A DNA stretch of 64,000 nt, taken from assembly GCA_022448315.1 (NCBI GenBank), contig JAKVCA010000024.1, positions 62,001 to 126,000 on the forward strand. Reading direction: 5' to 3'. Position 1 is the first letter of the stretch. Each line of letters begins with the position of its first letter. This stretch comes from Pirellulaceae bacterium (GTDB taxonomy: Bacteria; Planctomycetota; Planctomycetia; Pirellulales; Pirellulaceae). The position numbers were made by a program, and so were the translations under genes. The notes beneath the pieces are model-generated. The model did not search any database. It was not told where the DNA came from and worked only from the letters and a program-made list of their open reading frames with translations. Below, one piece after another: positions 45,081-56,275 of this stretch.

Positions 45081-48000
45081 ATGGCTCCCCGCCAGGGTTT
45101 GACGGCCGTGTTCACGTTTCTTCTGCCCCTTTTTTTCCTTGCATTCGCTGTACCGGCAAACGCGGAAACATCCTTTCAATTTCAAAAAGACGATGTGGTT
45201 GCAATTTATGGCAATGGCCTCGCCGACCGCATGCAACATGATCCTTGGGTGGAGGCTGTCCTTCAGGCCAATCTGAAGGGAAAAAATGTTCGCTTCAGAA
45301 ATATGAGTTTTTCCGGCGATATCGTGAACCAGAGGCCAAGAAACAAAGGATTCACCAACGACACGGAATATCTCCAACACGTTGCCCCGACCGTGGTCTG
45401 GATCATGTACGGCTACAACGAATCACACGCCGGAGTCGGGGGTGCCGCCGCTTATGAGGGTGAACTGACCAAACTGGTCGATCGATACCGAACGCTCCGC
45501 AAAGAGAAAGGGGTGGACGCTCGATTCGTGCTGTTCAGTCCCATCGCTTACGAGAATACGGGAAATCGACATCTTCCTGACGGGAAAGAACTCAACACAA
45601 ACTTGGCCGCGTTCACTGAAGCGACCGCACGTGCGGCGGATGCGTGCGGTGCGACCTTTGTCGATCTTTACAACCCCACTCTGAAGCTTTACGACTCCAC
45701 GGATGAGCAGTTAACGCTAAACGGCCTCCACTTGAACAATGCAGGGTATCACAAACTCGCAGGTGTCATCGCGGATGCGTTGCTGGGACAAAGTCGGGCG
45801 ACCGATGCGAATGCATTGGTTTACCGGGCGGTCGAAGACAAAAACTGGCATTGGCACAACCGATACCGGGCAACGGATGGCAACGACATCTGGGGTTCGC
45901 GATCCACACTCAGTTTCGTCGATGGTCAAACCAACGCGGACGTTCTGGTTCACGAACTCAAAATGCTCGACATGATGACAGCCAATCGCGACCCGGTCAT
46001 CTGGGCGGCGGCGAACGGCAAATCAGTCAAAGCGGATGATTCCAACGTGCCGGCGCCGGTCGTTGTGAAAACCAACGTTGGAGGTGGCAGCCGAAGCTCC
46101 AGTAAGGACAAGGAAGGTTCGACCAATTATCTCTCTCCCGTTGAGAGTCTCGAGACCATCAAGATTCCTGAGGGCTTCGAACTCAATCTGTTCGCTTCTG
46201 AAGAAATGTTCCCTGACCTCGCCAACCCCGTCCAACTGCAGGTCGATGCGAAGGGCCGGCTCTGGGCTGCCAGCTGGAACTCCTATCCAAAATGGCAACC
46301 GGGCGACGAGCTTAAAGACAGCCTGATGATCTTCGAGGATACGGACCGGGATGGCGTCGCGGACAAGCGAAAGATTTTTGCGCATGTCCACAACCCTCTC
46401 GGTTTCGAATTCTGGGGAGGCGGCGTTCTGGTCACGTCAGGTCCAGACCTGCTGTTTTTGAAAGATACCGACGGTGATGATAAAGCGGACGTGAGGTATC
46501 CCATTCTGCAAGGGCTGGGAACCTCGGACACCCACCATGCAGCCAACAACCTGATCTATGGACCTGACGGCGGTATTTACTGGCAAAGCGGTATCTTTTT
46601 GGTCCATAACCACGAAACGCCGTGGAAACAGAACCTGAACACCGGCGGGTCCGGCATGTATCGGTTCGACCCAAGGACGTTCGCCATCACGCCGATCGCA
46701 GCAAACAGCCCCAACCCACACGGAACGAGTTTTGATCGCTGGGGCTACTTGTACGCGAACGACGGAACCGGTGGCAAAACCTATCAGGTTCGCCCGGAGG
46801 GCAAGGGGTTCCAGATGCACGCCCTGCTCAACAAGGAATTCCGTCCTGTCCCGGCAAATGAAATCTTGTCCTCTGGCCATTTTCCGGAAGACATGCAACA
46901 GGATTTTCTGATCCTCAATGTCATCGGTTTCCTCGGTATCAAACAATACGATCTCGATCGAGGTGATGGGGCCAAGCGTGAATACGGCCATGTCTGGGGG
47001 ACACCGGTGAAGGAACTTTTGAATGGTTCCGATCGCAATTTCCGTCCCGCCGATGCGATCGTGGGCGAAGATGGTGCATTGTACGTTGCCGACTGGCACA
47101 ACATGATCATCGGTCACATGCAACACAACATTCGCGACCCCAGCCGCGACCACAAACATGGCCGTATTTTGCGGTTAACCGCCAAGGATCGTCCTCTGCA
47201 AAAACCGGTGGCCATTCACGGCGAACCCATTGCCGATCTTCTCGAGAATCTCAAGCATCCCGTAGACGGCGTCCGGCAACGGACTCGAATTGAGTTGAGT
47301 GCTCGTAACTCCGAAGAAGTTATCGCTGCAGTTCAGTCCTGGGCGGAAGACTTTGATGCGGATGATGAAACCGAGGCGCATCATCTCCTTGAAGCGCTTT
47401 GGCTCCACCAGCAGCATAATGTTGTGAACACGGAACTGCTGAACAAGGTGATTGATTCCGAGATTCCGCACGCATCCGTCGCGGCCGAAACCGTCAAGCA
47501 TTTCTGGACATCGTTCGACACCAAACTGGCAGCGAACTTTGTCGCCCCTCCTGAAATGAACGTCGTCAATTACCGCCCCCCCGGCCATTTGGAAAAGAAG
47601 TTCCACGGTTCATACAACCGGGGGGCTCAAATTTTCCAACGGGAGTCTCACTGTGCGACCTGCCACCAGACCAATGGACTCGGCAGCGGAGCGGTTTATC
47701 CTCCTTTGGTGGATAGCCCTTGGGTGAATGGTAGCGAGGATCGTCTCGTCAAACTTGCCCTCCACGGCATGTGGGGAAAAATGCAAGTGCGAGGGATTAC
47801 GTACGATCCAGCGAGGGGCGTTCCTCCCATGACCGCCTTCCGGGACTTGTTGAGTGATCGAGATCTCGCGGATGTCCTGACCTTTGTGCGAAATACATGG
47901 GGCAACAAGGCGTCACCGATTGCCCCGCAAACCGTGGCTCGTGTTCGGACGGAAACTGCGGACCGGACAACGTTCTGGAAACCTGAGGAACTGGAGACGC

Positions 48001-48557
48001 TGCATCCTCTTGAAAAAGAACTGATGTCAAAAGAGGATTTGACCGCTCCGGAAGTCGTCAACAATGTCGAACTTGAGCAGCAACTGCTGGCCAGTGATCC
48101 TGTGGCTTTGGCTCAGGCAGCGTTGGACAATGGCAACTCTCGACGCGGTAAACAACTTTTCTACAACTCGGCAGCAGCCTGCTTCGCTTGTCATGACCCA
48201 CCGGGAAATGCGCCGAAACTTGGTCCTGACCTGAACAAGATCACCAGAGCGATGAAGCCAGAGGAATGGGTCAACTCGGTCCTTTACCCATCGAAGCAGA
48301 TCGACAAAGAGTACGCTCAGGTAAACGTCCAAACGGATGACGGCAGCATCATCACGGGCATTCGGATTTCTGAAGACGAAAAGGGCATTGTGCTACGGAA
48401 CGTGGCCCAACCGAATCCCATCACGATTCCGGACGAAACCATTGAGGACGTCGTCGAATCTGATATCTCGGTCATGCCCGAAGGTCTTGTTCGCTCTCTG
48501 AAAAATCGCCAGGAGTTTGATGATCTCATCAAGTACCTGCTGAGTTTGCAAGACTGA
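45081..48557 (+). CDS. Secreted SGNH-like / PVC-type membrane-bound-dehydrogenase-like / di-heme cytochrome protein
   Basis: ATG 45081 is preferred because AAAGG sits 8 nt upstream and a signal peptide follows at once ([20 protein letters not shown]); ATG 45039 or 45051 are options. The 1158-residue protein starts with an SGNH-like domain ([13 protein letters not shown], with Gly where the nucleophile Ser is expected; [11 protein letters not shown] keeps the His). A six-bladed PVC dehydrogenase-like propeller follows ([38 protein letters not shown]). Helical HEAT-like repeats come next. Two heme c sites are present: C858-A-T-C861-H862 and C1034-F-A-C1037-H1038, the second within a TIGR02603-like end ([10 protein letters not shown]). 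It is probably a periplasmic electron-transfer or sugar-oxidising protein. Confidence 0.9.
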   Translation: MAPRQGLTAVFTFLLPLFFLAFAVPANAETSFQFQKDDVVAIYGNGLADRMQHDPWVEAVLQANLKGKNVRFRNMSFSGDIVNQRPRNKGFTNDTEYLQHVAPTVVWIMYGYNESHAGVGGAAAYEGELTKLVDRYRTLRKEKGVDARFVLFSPIAYENTGNRHLPDGKELNTNLAAFTEATARAADACGATFVDLYNPTLKLYDSTDEQLTLNGLHLNNAGYHKLAGVIADALLGQSRATDANALVYRAVEDKNWHWHNRYRATDGNDIWGSRSTLSFVDGQTNADVLVHELKMLDMMTANRDPVIWAAANGKSVKADDSNVPAPVVVKTNVGGGSRSSSKDKEGSTNYLSPVESLETIKIPEGFELNLFASEEMFPDLANPVQLQVDAKGRLWAASWNSYPKWQPGDELKDSLMIFEDTDRDGVADKRKIFAHVHNPLGFEFWGGGVLVTSGPDLLFLKDTDGDDKADVRYPILQGLGTSDTHHAANNLIYGPDGGIYWQSGIFLVHNHETPWKQNLNTGGSGMYRFDPRTFAITPIAANSPNPHGTSFDRWGYLYANDGTGGKTYQVRPEGKGFQMHALLNKEFRPVPANEILSSGHFPEDMQQDFLILNVIGFLGIKQYDLDRGDGAKREYGHVWGTPVKELLNGSDRNFRPADAIVGEDGALYVADWHNMIIGHMQHNIRDPSRDHKHGRILRLTAKDRPLQKPVAIHGEPIADLLENLKHPVDGVRQRTRIELSARNSEEVIAAVQSWAEDFDADDETEAHHLLEALWLHQQHNVVNTELLNKVIDSEIPHASVAAETVKHFWTSFDTKLAANFVAPPEMNVVNYRPPGHLEKKFHGSYNRGAQIFQRESHCATCHQTNGLGSGAVYPPLVDSPWVNGSEDRLVKLALHGMWGKMQVRGITYDPARGVPPMTAFRDLLSDRDLADVLTFVRNTWGNKASPIAPQTVARVRTETADRTTFWKPEELETLHPLEKELMSKEDLTAPEVVNNVELEQQLLASDPVALAQAALDNGNSRRGKQLFYNSAAACFACHDPPGNAPKLGPDLNKITRAMKPEEWVNSVLYPSKQIDKEYAQVNVQTDDGSIITGIRISEDEKGIVLRNVAQPNPITIPDETIEDVVESDISVMPEGLVRSLKNRQEFDDLIKYLLSLQD

Positions 48558-48587
48558 TGTTGATCGCGAAAACTCAACTGAGGACTC

Positions 48588-48622
48588 AGACCGCCCCTTT
48601 TGCCGAGGGGTGGTCTTTTTTT
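48588..48622 (+). terminator. Strong rho-independent terminator
   Basis: AGACCGCCCC (48588-48597) pairs with GGGGTGGTCT (48607-48616), with one G-T pair and a 9-nt loop, and is followed by a run of T. It lies 31 bp after the SGNH/heme gene. Confidence 0.93.
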
Positions 48623-48804
48623 ACGCCTAACATCCCAAACACGTGGACGTTCCAAGTGTCGACAGTGGCGGAAACATGACATTGGTTTAAACCAAATCGA
48701 CTCGTGGAATGCAAAACGTTGCCCTGGCAAAGGGACAGGAAACGACCTCGTCGGGACGAGGCCGTTCCCGCTGAAGAATTCCTCTCGGATTAAGGATCTC
48801 GCTC

Positions 48805-49179
48805 ATGCAACTAATGGCTCAAGGAGCGGGATCTTTTGAACTGTTCGGTTATGGACTTTTAACCGCCGCCTTCGCGATTTTGGCCATTGGAGTGGTTTGG
48901 AGTCTGACACGATCCATTTCTGATTCCTACCGTTTTCTACTCAGGCTGCTGTTCACGGTACTGATCGTAAAAATCGCGGCAGCCGCTTTTTTTATCACCG
49001 TGTTTTTCACGCTCCCTCGCCGACCCTCCATCGGCCCAACACCCCCGGCAACGCCGATCAACGACGAGGGCCAAGCTCAAACAATTCATGAAACGACAGA
49101 AATTGAAATTCAGCCCCTAACAGGGGGACGGCTGGTTGTTCAATGTGAGTTTTTTATTCGGTCGAATCGCTCGATTTAA
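48805..49179 (+). CDS. Small membrane protein, unknown function
   Basis: The protein has 124 residues from ATG 48805, with AAGGATCT upstream. Two membrane helices are clear: about 13-33 (FGYGLLTAAFAILAIGVVW) and 45-67 (LLRLLFTVLIVKIAAAAFFI). A Pro/Thr-rich stretch (RRPSIGPTPPATPINDEG) leads to a polar C-terminus. It is not recognised. Good hydrophobicity and a plausible ribosome-binding site support it as a real gene. Confidence 0.55.
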   Translation: MQLMAQGAGSFELFGYGLLTAAFAILAIGVVWSLTRSISDSYRFLLRLLFTVLIVKIAAAAFFITVFFTLPRRPSIGPTPPATPINDEGQAQTIHETTEIEIQPLTGGRLVVQCEFFIRSNRSI

Positions 49180-49393
49180 ACACCGAACACCCGGCGCAAG
49201 TCCACGCAAAACTCCTCCCACACTCCCCACCGCGGTCGGCAGAATCCACAAGATCACAGCCGATTTAATGAAACGCGATTTCCAGAACGACTCGATTCAG
49301 GCCAGCCGCGATCCAGAACACGTTGGCCGTTTTTGGTCATTTCATCGTGTTTATCGTTGCCCCCTTCTGCGGTCCTTCAAGGGGAGACCAATT

Positions 49394-49648
49394 ATGTTGC
49401 AAAATCGATTGCACATCACACAAGATTTCATCCTGACAATCGTTCGTCTTCCGGCGTCTTGGAGACCGTACGCCTTGTACGACGTCCCAGTCTCGGGAGA
49501 TATCCTTTCCCGAACTCCCATCGCGAGTTACGAAGAGGCGCACGATGATTTATTGCGGTGTAATCGTCATGCTTTGAAGACCGGGTCCCGGGTCTGGGCG
49601 GTGATCGAACGGGCGGGTTCCCCGCTTTGGCAATCAGAAAAGACCTGA
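49394..49648 (+). CDS. Small hypothetical protein (84 aa)
   Basis: ATG 49394 is preceded by GGGGAGA with good spacing. The 84-residue product reads ILTIVRLPASWRPYALYDVP and ASYEEAHDDLLRCNRHALKT, ending WAVIERAGSPLWQSEKT. It looks like a compact alpha/beta domain. The frame is open further upstream to 49136, but that part is not protein-like. No family is recognised. Confidence 0.5.
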   Translation: MLQNRLHITQDFILTIVRLPASWRPYALYDVPVSGDILSRTPIASYEEAHDDLLRCNRHALKTGSRVWAVIERAGSPLWQSEKT

Positions 49649-49760
49649 ACGCCCCGTTTGCGAGGGTTCGGAGAGGGTCATAGTGTTGTCGGTTGACACT
49701 CAAGCTCGCTGAATCAGCGAACCTTTGGGGGGCCGGCTCCCGGCTTTAACAAGGTTCGGC

Positions 49761-50723
49761 ATGGCTTTTTCGAAGTCGATCTCCAAAATCTCCGTCTGGC
49801 ATCGACACGCCTTTCGTCGAGGGTCCACCTCTGCCGCGGCCTCGTCTCTCGACGACGCAGTCTCCAGAATTTCTTTGGGCTTTGCAAGTTTGCTTCTCGC
49901 CTCGGGCGTCTTCCACATCGGTGTTTGGGGCTTTTTTGGAGGTGAGTGGGAGGGTGACGTTTCGTGGAGAAAACCCATTCTCTTCGGACTGTCTGCCGGG
50001 ATGACCCTTGCCTCCTTCAGTTGGCTTTCCCACCGGATTCGCCCGACCGCAAGAACACGATTGGCCCTATCGCTGTTAAGCACTTCGCTACTGCTTGAGG
50101 TCGCCTTGATCACCCTACAACAATGGCGTGGGGTAACCTCTCATTTCAATCGATCAACTTTGTTTGACCGTGTGATTGATCAGTCGATGACAGGACTTAT
50201 CTTACTCGCCACGGCCTCGATCGTTCCATTGGCGGTCGCCGTCTTCCGAACAGTGGGACTTCCAAGTGACCTGCGATTAGCCGTGCGAGCAGGAATCGTA
50301 TTTCTTTTCCTCTCCTGTTTTATTGGTGTGATCATTTGGTTGCATGGCCTTCAGCGATTGAACCTGGGCTTGCCACCCGCCCAAGTTGGAACGGCAGGAA
50401 TCCCCAAGTTTCCCCATGGCGTAAGCATCCATGCCCTACAACTCTTTCCGATCACTTGTTGGATCCTTACTAAAATCGGCTGGCCAATGCCAAGCCGACG
50501 GACGGCCATCAAGTGCCTTGTAGCGAACCACGCGACCCTGCTTATTTTCAGCATCTATCAAACGGTGAGCGGAAGGGCACGTTTCGAAATGGACATTCCC
50601 GCGCTCATTCTGTTCGTACTCGCCATGGCTTGTCTGATTCCCATGATTTTCGAATTTTTTCGTCAATGCCTTTTTTGGGCGATCCCAAGCGTCGGGAAGC
50701 GGAATTCTTCACTCGCGGAATGA
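49761..50723 (+). CDS. Polytopic integral membrane protein, unknown function
   Basis: I choose ATG 49761 with AAGG seven nt upstream; the frame is open from a TTG at 49725. The 320-residue protein has about seven or eight membrane helices, for example ISLGFASLLLASGVFHIGVW, LALSLLSTSLLLEVALITL, AGIVFLFLSCFIGVIIWLHG and ALILFVLAMACLIPMIFEFF. His residues near helix ends (FHIGVWGFFGG; IHALQLFPITCWIL) could bind a metal, but this is speculative. No family is recognised. Confidence 0.7.
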   Translation: MAFSKSISKISVWHRHAFRRGSTSAAASSLDDAVSRISLGFASLLLASGVFHIGVWGFFGGEWEGDVSWRKPILFGLSAGMTLASFSWLSHRIRPTARTRLALSLLSTSLLLEVALITLQQWRGVTSHFNRSTLFDRVIDQSMTGLILLATASIVPLAVAVFRTVGLPSDLRLAVRAGIVFLFLSCFIGVIIWLHGLQRLNLGLPPAQVGTAGIPKFPHGVSIHALQLFPITCWILTKIGWPMPSRRTAIKCLVANHATLLIFSIYQTVSGRARFEMDIPALILFVLAMACLIPMIFEFFRQCLFWAIPSVGKRNSSLAE

Positions 50724-51254
50724 TGGGCCGTAAGCAGACTGCGTCCAAGAAGGGTCGAAATGGTTCGCTTGACACTGCCCCCCTGCCACCTCCCATACCC
50801 GCGAGAACTTACAAAGGCCACTAGGCAAGGCTGCTTGGAAGCCTCAAATGAGGGGACCAACAACTTGTCTATCAAATACAGACGTCAAGTTCACGACGAT
50901 CGTTCTCAGTCATCGCACTTCGGGGCAAATTTGGCAAGGCCCAGGCTTGGGGCAACGATGGCAAAGATACCTGAAAAGGAATTACGTTTCCTTTTGACCG
51001 CCGCGCGTTTTTAGGAATGGGTGGCGTGAGCCATAAACGCGTCTTCAACAGACGTCTCGCGCCCCAAATCGGAACTATCGCTGCGGAAACAGAGGTTCGA
51101 ATGGACCGGCGACAGAATTCTGCAGCCGGTTCGAAGATGAAGCTCGGCCGTGAAACTACGGTCACTTTCCTCGCGAAAGCCGGCACGGCAAACCAAGTGA
51201 GCCATTGCGAGTTTCGCCGCCAAGATGGTCTCCATTACCAAATGAGCTTGTTCT
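50724..51254. other. Intergenic region between the membrane protein and the groEL terminator
   Basis: About 530 bp. Several open frames cross it on both strands, but none has family-like sequence or a good start. No RNA gene was recognised. Confidence 0.5.
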
Positions 51255-51297
51255 ACAAAAACAGCCCACTGTTGGGATCCAACAGCAGGCTGTTTGT
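51255..51297 (-). terminator. Terminator hairpin downstream of groEL
   Basis: ACAAAAACAGCC (51255-51266) pairs with GGCTGTTTGT (51288-51297) around an inner CTGTTGG...CAACAG stem, giving a long hairpin. On the minus strand it ends in TGTTTTTGT. It lies 44 bp downstream of the groEL stop and may work in both directions. Confidence 0.8.
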
Positions 51298-51340
51298 AAA
51301 GTCATTCTGATCACCCCGAAAGAGGCGTCAGCGGCCGCCA

Positions 51341-52963
<1,623 letters not shown>

Positions 52964-53041
52964 TCATTCTCCTCCCAGGCGATGTTTTTTATCAATGAAT
53001 GAGCAAATCAGTAATGAAGTTGAACCGTTTAGCTGGGGCGA

Positions 53042-53362
53042 CTAGCCCTCGATGACCGCCAAAACGTCATCTTCCCGCATCAACAGGTACTCTTGATCGT
53101 TGACCGTCAACTCCTCGGGCGCGTAGCTGGAAAAAATCACTCGGTCGCCCACTTTCAGTTGCAACTCGGATCGCGAACCATCATCCAAGAGTCGGCCAGT
53201 ACCAACACTGACAACTACGCCTCGACTCGGCTTATCCTTGGCAGAATCCGGGAGCAAGATGCCGCCTGCTGTGGTTTCCTCCGAACTCTCTCGCTCGACC
53301 ACAATACGATCGCCGATAGGCTGGATGCTGATCTTACTTTTTTTCTTAGTTGCGGCCGCCAT
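53042..53362 (-). CDS. groES: 10-kDa co-chaperonin GroES
   Basis: ATG 53362 follows GGGGAGGT, which decides this start over the longer frame to 53488. The 106-residue protein has ISIQPIGDRIVVERESSEET, the mobile loop TAGGILLPDSAKDKPSRGVV, and VGDRVIFSSYAPEELTVNDQ, ending VLAVIEG. It caps GroEL. A short basic N-terminal extension (MAAATKKKSK) precedes the normal start. groES and groEL form a two-gene operon ending at the hairpin near 51.3 kb. Confidence 0.97.
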   Translation of the reverse strand: MAAATKKKSKISIQPIGDRIVVERESSEETTAGGILLPDSAKDKPSRGVVVSVGTGRLLDDGSRSELQLKVGDRVIFSSYAPEELTVNDQEYLLMREDDVLAVIEG

Positions 53363-53525
53363 TCGTGCTTTACCTCCCCACAGGATGACGAAATTCTTTC
53401 GTCCGATGAACGGATTAACGTTAGCTGTCAGACCCGCCGGCCTCCACACCTGACAAAACGTGCGGTGATTCGACGTTCCGGAACACAACAGGGCAACTTA
53501 TGTGCCATTTCTTGAAGGCCACCGT

Positions 53526-53556
53526 AAAAGTCGACTTTTTAGAGGTTTTCACCTCT
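53526..53556. promoter_or_regulatory. Two adjacent palindromes upstream of groES
   Basis: AAAAGTCGACTTTT (53526-53539) is a perfect 14-bp palindrome. One base further, AGAGGT-TTTC-ACCTCT (53541-53556) is a perfect hairpin with a 4-nt loop. They lie 164-194 bp upstream of the groES start and could be heat-shock operator sites. Confidence 0.4.
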
Positions 53557-53625
53557 CCACCGCAGAACAGAAGAAATGGGCGGTTCCAGATGCTGCCAGA
53601 TCCTACGCCTGCCGGCCACTTTCAT

Positions 53626-53640
53626 CTGTCAAATTGACAG
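53626..53640. promoter_or_regulatory. Palindrome CTGTCAA-A-TTGACAG
   Basis: This perfect 7-1-7 palindrome contains a TTGACA-like hexamer on both strands, in the region between groES and the zinc-ribbon gene. Matching -10 boxes at 16-18 bp were not found, so a protein-binding site is more likely than a promoter pair. Confidence 0.35.
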
Positions 53641-54122
53641 CCAACTCCCCTCCCTCGTGTACAGTCCCGGCAATCCAGTCTCCAATCAACCGGCTGAGCC
53701 GAGTTTAATATTGAGAGTTTTATGGTTCAGTCCCCCGCCCTCCTGACGGTTTACGACCCGTTCCCGACAGGTCGCTTGCCCTCGCTGAAACCTTGAATGA
53801 CAATAAAGAGGGTCAAACAACGCAGTACCCCCAATTCGAGTGTAGATGGCTCCATGGGCAGAGTTGCCTTCGACGGGCAAGTGTCCAACCGCCTGAATCC
53901 CTCGCTGGCTGCACCCGGTCACCATCCAGATGAGGTTCGGCCGGGAATCAACACGGACGGGAATCGCGACCGACCGGTGAACGATTTCACGGATCAGCGT
54001 GACGATCGACCGGAGCCTCGCTAGGATATTGCAACGCATGGACGCCGGGTTTGAAAAATACCCGGTTTGAAAGTTACAAACGTACACCCACCTGCCTTTG
54101 TCATTGGAATCGGGATCTCGGC

Positions 54123-54971
54123 ATGTCAATTCGATTTGCTTGCGAACATTGTCAATCCACCCTGAACGTCGCCGATAAGTTTGGCGGAAAACGGGTCAAA
54201 TGCCCCAAGTGCTCGCAGCCCATTCAGGTCCCTTCGGTCGATGCGGATGAATTATCACTCGAGGGTGACGATCCGGTCGTCCCGTCCACGACTTCCAATG
54301 CCGTCAGTGGCTGGGGAGGTGGGGCTAGAACCCATCTCGATGATCTTCTCGATGAGGCTGGCGTTCAGGCAAAGGTGGAGGGCCCGACGTGCCAGGAATG
54401 CGGCGCTGCGATCGATCCCGAGGCGATCATTTGCGTCGAGTGTGGATACAATTTCCAAACCGGCCAACAGATGGCGACCATGATGTCGAAAGAGGCCTTC
54501 GAAGCCTCGGGAAGTGAATCTGACAAAATTCTTCGCAAAGCCGAACAGGACCTTGATGAAAACCCCGTCGATGCGGACGAAGGAAAGTTTGGAGACGGCC
54601 CCGAATCGTTCATCATTGCTGCGGCGGCCATATTTGGGGGAGCCCTGCTGGTCGCAGGCGTCGTCGCCCTCATTTTCATCTTTGATCGGATTTCCGGAGA
54701 CGACCAAACAATGCAGGCGTACGTAACTTTCGGAGTTTGCGGGGCGTTCTATGGCATCGGTCGACTCTGGATCCTGATCAGTGGCTTCATCACCAACAAA
54801 ACCGCGGGCGTTGTGATGCTGATTCCGCTTGTGGGTGACGTTTGGGCAATCATCTTTGGCTTCATGAGAATGAGAGCCCTATGGATGCCAACCGGTCTTT
54901 GCATCCTTGGAATCCTTGGTCAAATCATCGGCGCCATTATTCTAGCGGTTTCTGGAGGCTCCGGCTCCTGA
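54123..54971 (+). CDS. Zinc-ribbon membrane protein
   Basis: The start is ATG 54123 (282 residues). Two zinc ribbons are visible: C7-x2-C10 with C27-x2-C30 (FACEHCQSTLNVADKFGG), and CQECGAAIDPEAIICVECGY near 95-115. An acidic linker leads to four membrane helices, among them FIIAAAAIFGGALLVAGVVA, VTFGVCGAFYGIGRLWILI and GLCILGILGQIIGAIILAVS. This N-terminal ribbon plus C-terminal membrane layout is common in planctomycetes. It precedes the DUF4013 gene by 54 bp. Function unknown. Confidence 0.8.
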   Translation: MSIRFACEHCQSTLNVADKFGGKRVKCPKCSQPIQVPSVDADELSLEGDDPVVPSTTSNAVSGWGGGARTHLDDLLDEAGVQAKVEGPTCQECGAAIDPEAIICVECGYNFQTGQQMATMMSKEAFEASGSESDKILRKAEQDLDENPVDADEGKFGDGPESFIIAAAAIFGGALLVAGVVALIFIFDRISGDDQTMQAYVTFGVCGAFYGIGRLWILISGFITNKTAGVVMLIPLVGDVWAIIFGFMRMRALWMPTGLCILGILGQIIGAIILAVSGGSGS

Positions 54972-55025
54972 TGACGCCTTCGGTGGGCAAGATCCTCGGC
55001 CCCGGGAACCCAAGGAAAACGTTGA

Positions 55026-55859
55026 ATGACGTCCGAATCTGACACGTCCCAATCTTCAAATTCGGTCGAAGCATCGAGCGACTCGCTGGTGTTTGCTCAA
55101 CCGCGAGAGCAACACCCCTCGGTGATCGAAGCGTTTACTTTTCTTCTGAAGGCGGAGCGTTGGCCCTTGATCCTCCTGATCGGAGGTTGCAGTTACCTCC
55201 TTTCAGGGATGGTCCCGATTGTACCGGTCATGTTTTTCAGCGGTTACATCATGTTCCTCATCGAACAGCAAATCCGTCGCCCAAACGCGTCTGTGCTCGT
55301 TCCCAATTTCGATGATACGGCAGCCTACCTTGAACGAGGTGCGTGGACCGTCCTCGCCCAAATCGTGCTGGGAATCTTAATCTCCATCCCCACGACGATG
55401 TTCCTCATCGCGTTGATCATCATCGCATTCATGGTGGGTGATTCTGAAATCGCACAGGATCGCTCAACGCAACTGATGTTTGTGATCATCCTTGTGTTAT
55501 CGCTGGGCCTTCTGTTACTGATTTCACTCGCGTTGTACATGTTCACCGGCATTCTCTGGTTTCGAAGTGGTATGGCGGGCAGCTTCAAAGAAGCTTTCCA
55601 ATTCAATTGGGCATGGAACTTCCTCAAAACTTGTGGACTTCGAATTTTCTTCGGCTTCTTCTGCCTTGCCTTGATCGCGACCCTGCTCAATCTGCTTGGG
55701 CTGCTCGTGTTGCTGGTCGGGACCTACTTCACGGGAGCCTTGTCGGGCATTGCGGGCATGCACTACCTGTCACAATGGTATGACTACTATTTGGCCCAAG
55801 GAGGTACCCCAATTCCGCTCAGCCCGAAACTGCGACTCGAGAAACTCGCCCCCGAGTAA
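55026..55859 (+). CDS. DUF4013 family membrane protein
   Basis: The 277-residue protein from ATG 55026 has a disordered Ser-rich N-terminus, then the DUF4013 pattern: a re-entrant start AFTFLLKAERWPLILLIGGC, SGYIMFLIEQQIRRPNASVL, and several helices such as FLIALIIIAFMVG, FVIILVLSLGLLLLISLAL and FFGFFCLALIATLLNLLGLL. The final LSGIAGMHYLSQWYDYYLAQ is typical of the family. It is likely co-transcribed with the zinc-ribbon gene. The role is unknown. Confidence 0.85.
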   Translation: MTSESDTSQSSNSVEASSDSLVFAQPREQHPSVIEAFTFLLKAERWPLILLIGGCSYLLSGMVPIVPVMFFSGYIMFLIEQQIRRPNASVLVPNFDDTAAYLERGAWTVLAQIVLGILISIPTTMFLIALIIIAFMVGDSEIAQDRSTQLMFVIILVLSLGLLLLISLALYMFTGILWFRSGMAGSFKEAFQFNWAWNFLKTCGLRIFFGFFCLALIATLLNLLGLLVLLVGTYFTGALSGIAGMHYLSQWYDYYLAQGGTPIPLSPKLRLEKLAPE

Positions 55860-56272
55860 CGAGACTGCCGCTGACGATTCGGCTTGTCAAACCATCAACA
55901 CCTCGGCTTAAATCAACCCAAAGGGGGGGCATTGCAAGCAAGCCATTTCGAGTCGGCGCAACGACATTCGAAACCTTAACGATTGGGACACCTTTTCGGA
56001 TCGTAACACTCGATTTGCCATGGACTTACGAACAAAACGTCGTTAAGTTGTTGAGAAAGCGATCTTGATTCTCCAGCCTCGAAGTTCGACGACATGCGTC
56101 AAAGGGCTGAATTTGTCGCAGTCAAGGGCCGATGATCCCGATGGACGGGTCATCAATTTTGGAGCCTTTTCCGTGGCATCAGCCGCTCCAAATTACGAGA
56201 CTGGATGATTGTCTACGAGCCTCGAGAAATCGATCGTAACCAAGATGAGTTATGCATTGAGGATGAGTCAAC
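55860..56272. other. Intergenic region upstream of the RND/MMPL gene
   Basis: About 410 bp. Nothing gene-like was recognised. Confidence 0.6.
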
Positions 56273-56275
56273 TTG
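56259..56275 (+). promoter_or_regulatory. Ribosome-binding site and forced TTG start
   Basis: GAGG at 56259-56262 lies 10 nt ahead of TTG 56273. An in-frame TGA at 56264-56266 excludes any upstream start, and the next ATG is at codon 44, after the first membrane helix. TTG is therefore the likely start codon. Confidence 0.7.

Larger units (their letters stand above)
53363..54122. other. Divergent intergenic region upstream of groES
   Basis: About 760 bp with no recognised gene. It carries three palindromes (53526-53539, 53541-53556, 53626-53640). A CIRCE element (TTAGCACTC-N9-GAGTGCTAA) was not seen. Confidence 0.6.

Noticed and set aside
51017-51310. Frame with FLGMGGV resembling a Tat leader near 51.0 kb
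   Set aside because: A stop lies shortly upstream, the rest is not DUF1501-like and no export protein follows.
53634-53660. Promoter with TTGACA -35 box
   Set aside because: The nearest -10-like hexamer (TACAGT) is 20 bp away, too far for a usual sigma-70 promoter; the palindrome reading is preferred.
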